A DNA stretch of 64,000 bases from Candidatus Aminicenantota bacterium (GTDB lineage: Bacteria > Acidobacteriota > Aminicenantia > Aminicenantales > Aminicenantaceae). The translations under genes and the position numbers were made by a program. Where the stretch lies: the NCBI GenBank assembly GCA_014727835.1, contig WJMT01000041.1, forward strand, positions 1 to 64,000. The letters run 5' to 3'. Of the stretch, positions 62,545 to 64,000 are shown piece after piece (the stretch's first letter is position 1; every line of letters begins with the position of its first letter). The notes under the pieces are model-generated. The model had not been told where the DNA came from. It ran no database searches and saw nothing but the letters and a program-made list of their open reading frames with translations.

Positions 62545-63876
62545 ATGTTAGAACAAATATCTGAACGGCTTCAGGATGTGATGAAATTTCTCCGCGGAGA
62601 AGGGAAAGTCACAGAAAAGAATATGCAGGAAGCCCTCAAAAGAATGAGAATGGCTTTTCTTGAAGCGGATGTCAATTACAAAGTGGTCAAGGATTTTGAG
62701 GCAAGAGTTAAGAACAAGGCCTTGGATGAAAAAGTCCTGGCGAGCCTGACTCCGGCGCAGCAGGTCATAAAGATCGTCAAAGATGAGCTGACTGCTATGC
62801 TGGGAGACAAGGAACAAAAGTTGCGGTATTCAGAGTCCCCTCCCTCTGTATTTATGCTGGTGGGGCTACAGGGTACGGGAAAGACCACAACCTGTGGAAA
62901 ACTGGCCAAAAAAGAGATGGAACTCAATCACCGTCCCCTGCTGGTCTCTTTTGATTTGAAAAGACCTGCAGCCCAGGAACAGCTCAAAACCATTGCCGCG
63001 TCTCTCCATGCAGCTCATTATGAATTCTCAAAAAAGCAGTTGGCATCTCCGCACAAGGCACTCAAGCAAGTGGTGCAGTATGCAGAGAAGCAGCGCCACA
63101 ATCCTCTGATTGTAGATACAGCGGGGAGACTTCACATCGATGATGAGCTGATGGATGAATTGGAGCTGGTCAAAAAGCAGTTGGACCCGGACGAAGTCAT
63201 CTACATCGGAGATTCCATGACTGGTCAAGATGCTGTAAGAAGTGCTTCGGCTTTTGAGGAGCGAATCGGATTGACCTCCATCATTTTAACCAAACTGGAT
63301 GGAGACACCAGAGGAGGAGCCGCTTTATCAATAACGGCAGTCACAGGAAAGCCCATTAAATTTATTGGGGTCGGAGAGAAATTTGATAAGCTGCAAGTGT
63401 TTCATCCGGACAGAATGGCATCGCGGATCATTGGGTTGGGCGATATGTTGAGTCTTATTGAAAAAGCAGAAAAAGAAACCGATGTCAAGCAAGCTGAAGA
63501 GCTCGCTGAAAAGATGAAAAGAGATGAGTTCACACTGGAAGATTTCAAAAAACAAATCGAACAGGTCAAAAAAATGGGTTCCTTATCCCAGCTTCTCAAA
63601 GGGCTTCCCACTGGAGGTGCTTTCAAAAATATCAATAAGATGAACATTGATGATAAAAAAGTCCATTATTTTGAAGCCATCATCAATTCCATGACCCCAG
63701 AAGAAAGAATCAATCCAAAAATAATTAATGGAAGCAGACGAAAGAGGATCGCTAGGGGGAGTGGAAGACCTGTTTCCGAAGTCAACCAGTTGATCAAACA
63801 ATTTTTTGACATGAAGAAAATCATGAAGAAACCCGGTTTTAAAAAAATGATGTCCTCTTTTCCTTTGTCACATTAA
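62545..63876 (+). CDS. ffh: Signal recognition particle protein Ffh (SRP54)
   Basis: 443 residues, full length. N domain (about 1-85), G domain with G1 GLQGTGKTTTCGKLAK, VSFDLKRPAAQEQLK, G3 VDTAGRLHIDDELM, G4 TKLDGDTRGG, then a Met-rich M domain (FTLEDFKKQIEQVKKMGSL; INGSRRKRIARGSG; VNQLIKQFFDMKKIMKK). Binds 4.5S RNA and targets membrane proteins co-translationally. Followed by rpsP, the usual neighbour. Confidence 0.97.
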   Translation: MLEQISERLQDVMKFLRGEGKVTEKNMQEALKRMRMAFLEADVNYKVVKDFEARVKNKALDEKVLASLTPAQQVIKIVKDELTAMLGDKEQKLRYSESPPSVFMLVGLQGTGKTTTCGKLAKKEMELNHRPLLVSFDLKRPAAQEQLKTIAASLHAAHYEFSKKQLASPHKALKQVVQYAEKQRHNPLIVDTAGRLHIDDELMDELELVKKQLDPDEVIYIGDSMTGQDAVRSASAFEERIGLTSIILTKLDGDTRGGAALSITAVTGKPIKFIGVGEKFDKLQVFHPDRMASRIIGLGDMLSLIEKAEKETDVKQAEELAEKMKRDEFTLEDFKKQIEQVKKMGSLSQLLKGLPTGGAFKNINKMNIDDKKVHYFEAIINSMTPEERINPKIINGSRRKRIARGSGRPVSEVNQLIKQFFDMKKIMKKPGFKKMMSSFPLSH

Positions 63877-63882
63877 AACGAG

Positions 63883-63911
63883 TTGACTTTAAAAAGAAAT
63901 TTAGCTATCAT
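63883..63911 (+). promoter_or_regulatory. Promoter of the rpsP operon
   Basis: TTGACT (63883-63888), 17-bp spacer, TATCAT (63906-63911). It lies in the gap between ffh and rpsP. Confidence 0.6.
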
Positions 63912-63948
63912 CACAGGACATATTATGAGTAGGAGTTGAATTCCATAA

Positions 63949-64000
63949 ATGGTAGTCATAAGATTAAGAAGACACGGAGCAAAGAAACAGCCCTTCTATC
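63949..64000 (+). CDS. rpsP: Ribosomal protein S16, partial (5' end only)
   Basis: The first 17 codons read MVVIRLRRHGAKKQPFY, the conserved N-terminus of bS16; the gene runs off the window. AGGAG lies 13 nt upstream, a rather long spacing. Placement behind ffh matches the common ffh-rpsP-rimM-trmD order. Confidence 0.93.
   Translation, partial: MVVIRLRRHGAKKQPFY

Overview
The window looks like the chromosome of a diderm (Gram-negative-type) bacterium. It carries a fused LptF-LptG LPS-export permease, a beta-barrel porin, MacA/LolD-type export genes, an EnvC-like protein, lipoproteins and a Tat-exported oxidoreductase. Gene content (Gfo/Idh/MocA oxidoreductase plus TIM-barrel isomerase pair, LptFG fusion, several secreted proteins of unknown family, groESL under CIRCE-like operators) would fit an Aminicenantes- or Acidobacteria-like lineage, but that placement is inference from recollection. 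No phage, CRISPR array or intact transposase was seen. Ribosome sites are mostly AGGAGG-like, with frequent TTG and GTG starts. Many promoters match TTGACA-N17-TATAAT closely.

Layout. 1-6.2 kb (minus): TIM-barrel isomerase, two Gfo/Idh/MocA dehydrogenases, a HEAT-repeat protein and a small exported protein, probably sugar or glycoside catabolism. 6.3-12.3 kb (minus): divergent polysaccharide deacetylase, a catalytically degenerate S41 peptidase, an EnvC-like LytM protein, an LPG-synthase-type membrane protein and a sodium:neurotransmitter-type symporter. 12.3-18 kb (plus): a small mobile-element relic, an 11-bp ladder of TTAACA Pho boxes, then porin-pstSCAB-phoU. 18-23.8 kb: PAS-GGDEF diguanylate cyclase (minus), glycerate 2-kinase, a hypothetical protein, pgeF, purC, cvpA and a Fis-type helix-turn-helix protein. 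23.8-26 kb: a 55-bp relic element, two CIRCE-like operators, groES-groEL and a strong terminator. 26-33.7 kb: fused LptFG, bifunctional nuclease, exported unknown, ddl-yqgF-mltG operon, membrane-anchored unknown. 33.8-37.5 kb: tRNA-Cys and tRNA-Gly, another relic element, a Yip1 protein and the pyrK-pyrD-pyrF operon. 37.5-44 kb: aminotransferase, pyruvate phosphate dikinase, histone-deacetylase-like hydrolase, M20 peptidase. 44-51 kb: polysaccharide cluster of five glycosyltransferases and a polyprenyl-phosphate sugar-1-phosphate transferase. 51-59 kb (minus): pgsA, TPR-SLH lipoprotein, hflX, miaA, a PATAN-like protein, and a three-gene set of periplasmic adaptor, ABC ATPase and Yip1 membrane protein. 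59-64 kb: inositol monophosphatase, a LecA-like lipoprotein, accB-accC, ffh and the start of rpsP.

Themes. Phosphate import is one PhoB-type regulon with its own porin. Cell-envelope functions dominate: LPS export, peptidoglycan synthesis and remodelling (ddl, mltG, EnvC-like), phospholipid and exopolysaccharide synthesis.

Most interesting signals: (1) an eight-C homopolymer inside the 17-bp spacer of a perfect consensus promoter in front of the last two polysaccharide genes, which could act as a phase-variable switch; (2) four genes whose -10 box ends exactly 8 nt before the start codon, suggesting leaderless mRNAs; (3) a family of small inverted-repeat elements starting CCTG and ending CAGG; (4) tandem variant CIRCE operators; (5) an S41 protease homologue lacking both dyad residues; (6) a Yip1 protein where an ABC permease would be expected; (7) a diguanylate cyclase whose best ATG is out of frame by one base at a G5 run; (8) a 28-residue putative membrane peptide between the PATAN-like gene and miaA.
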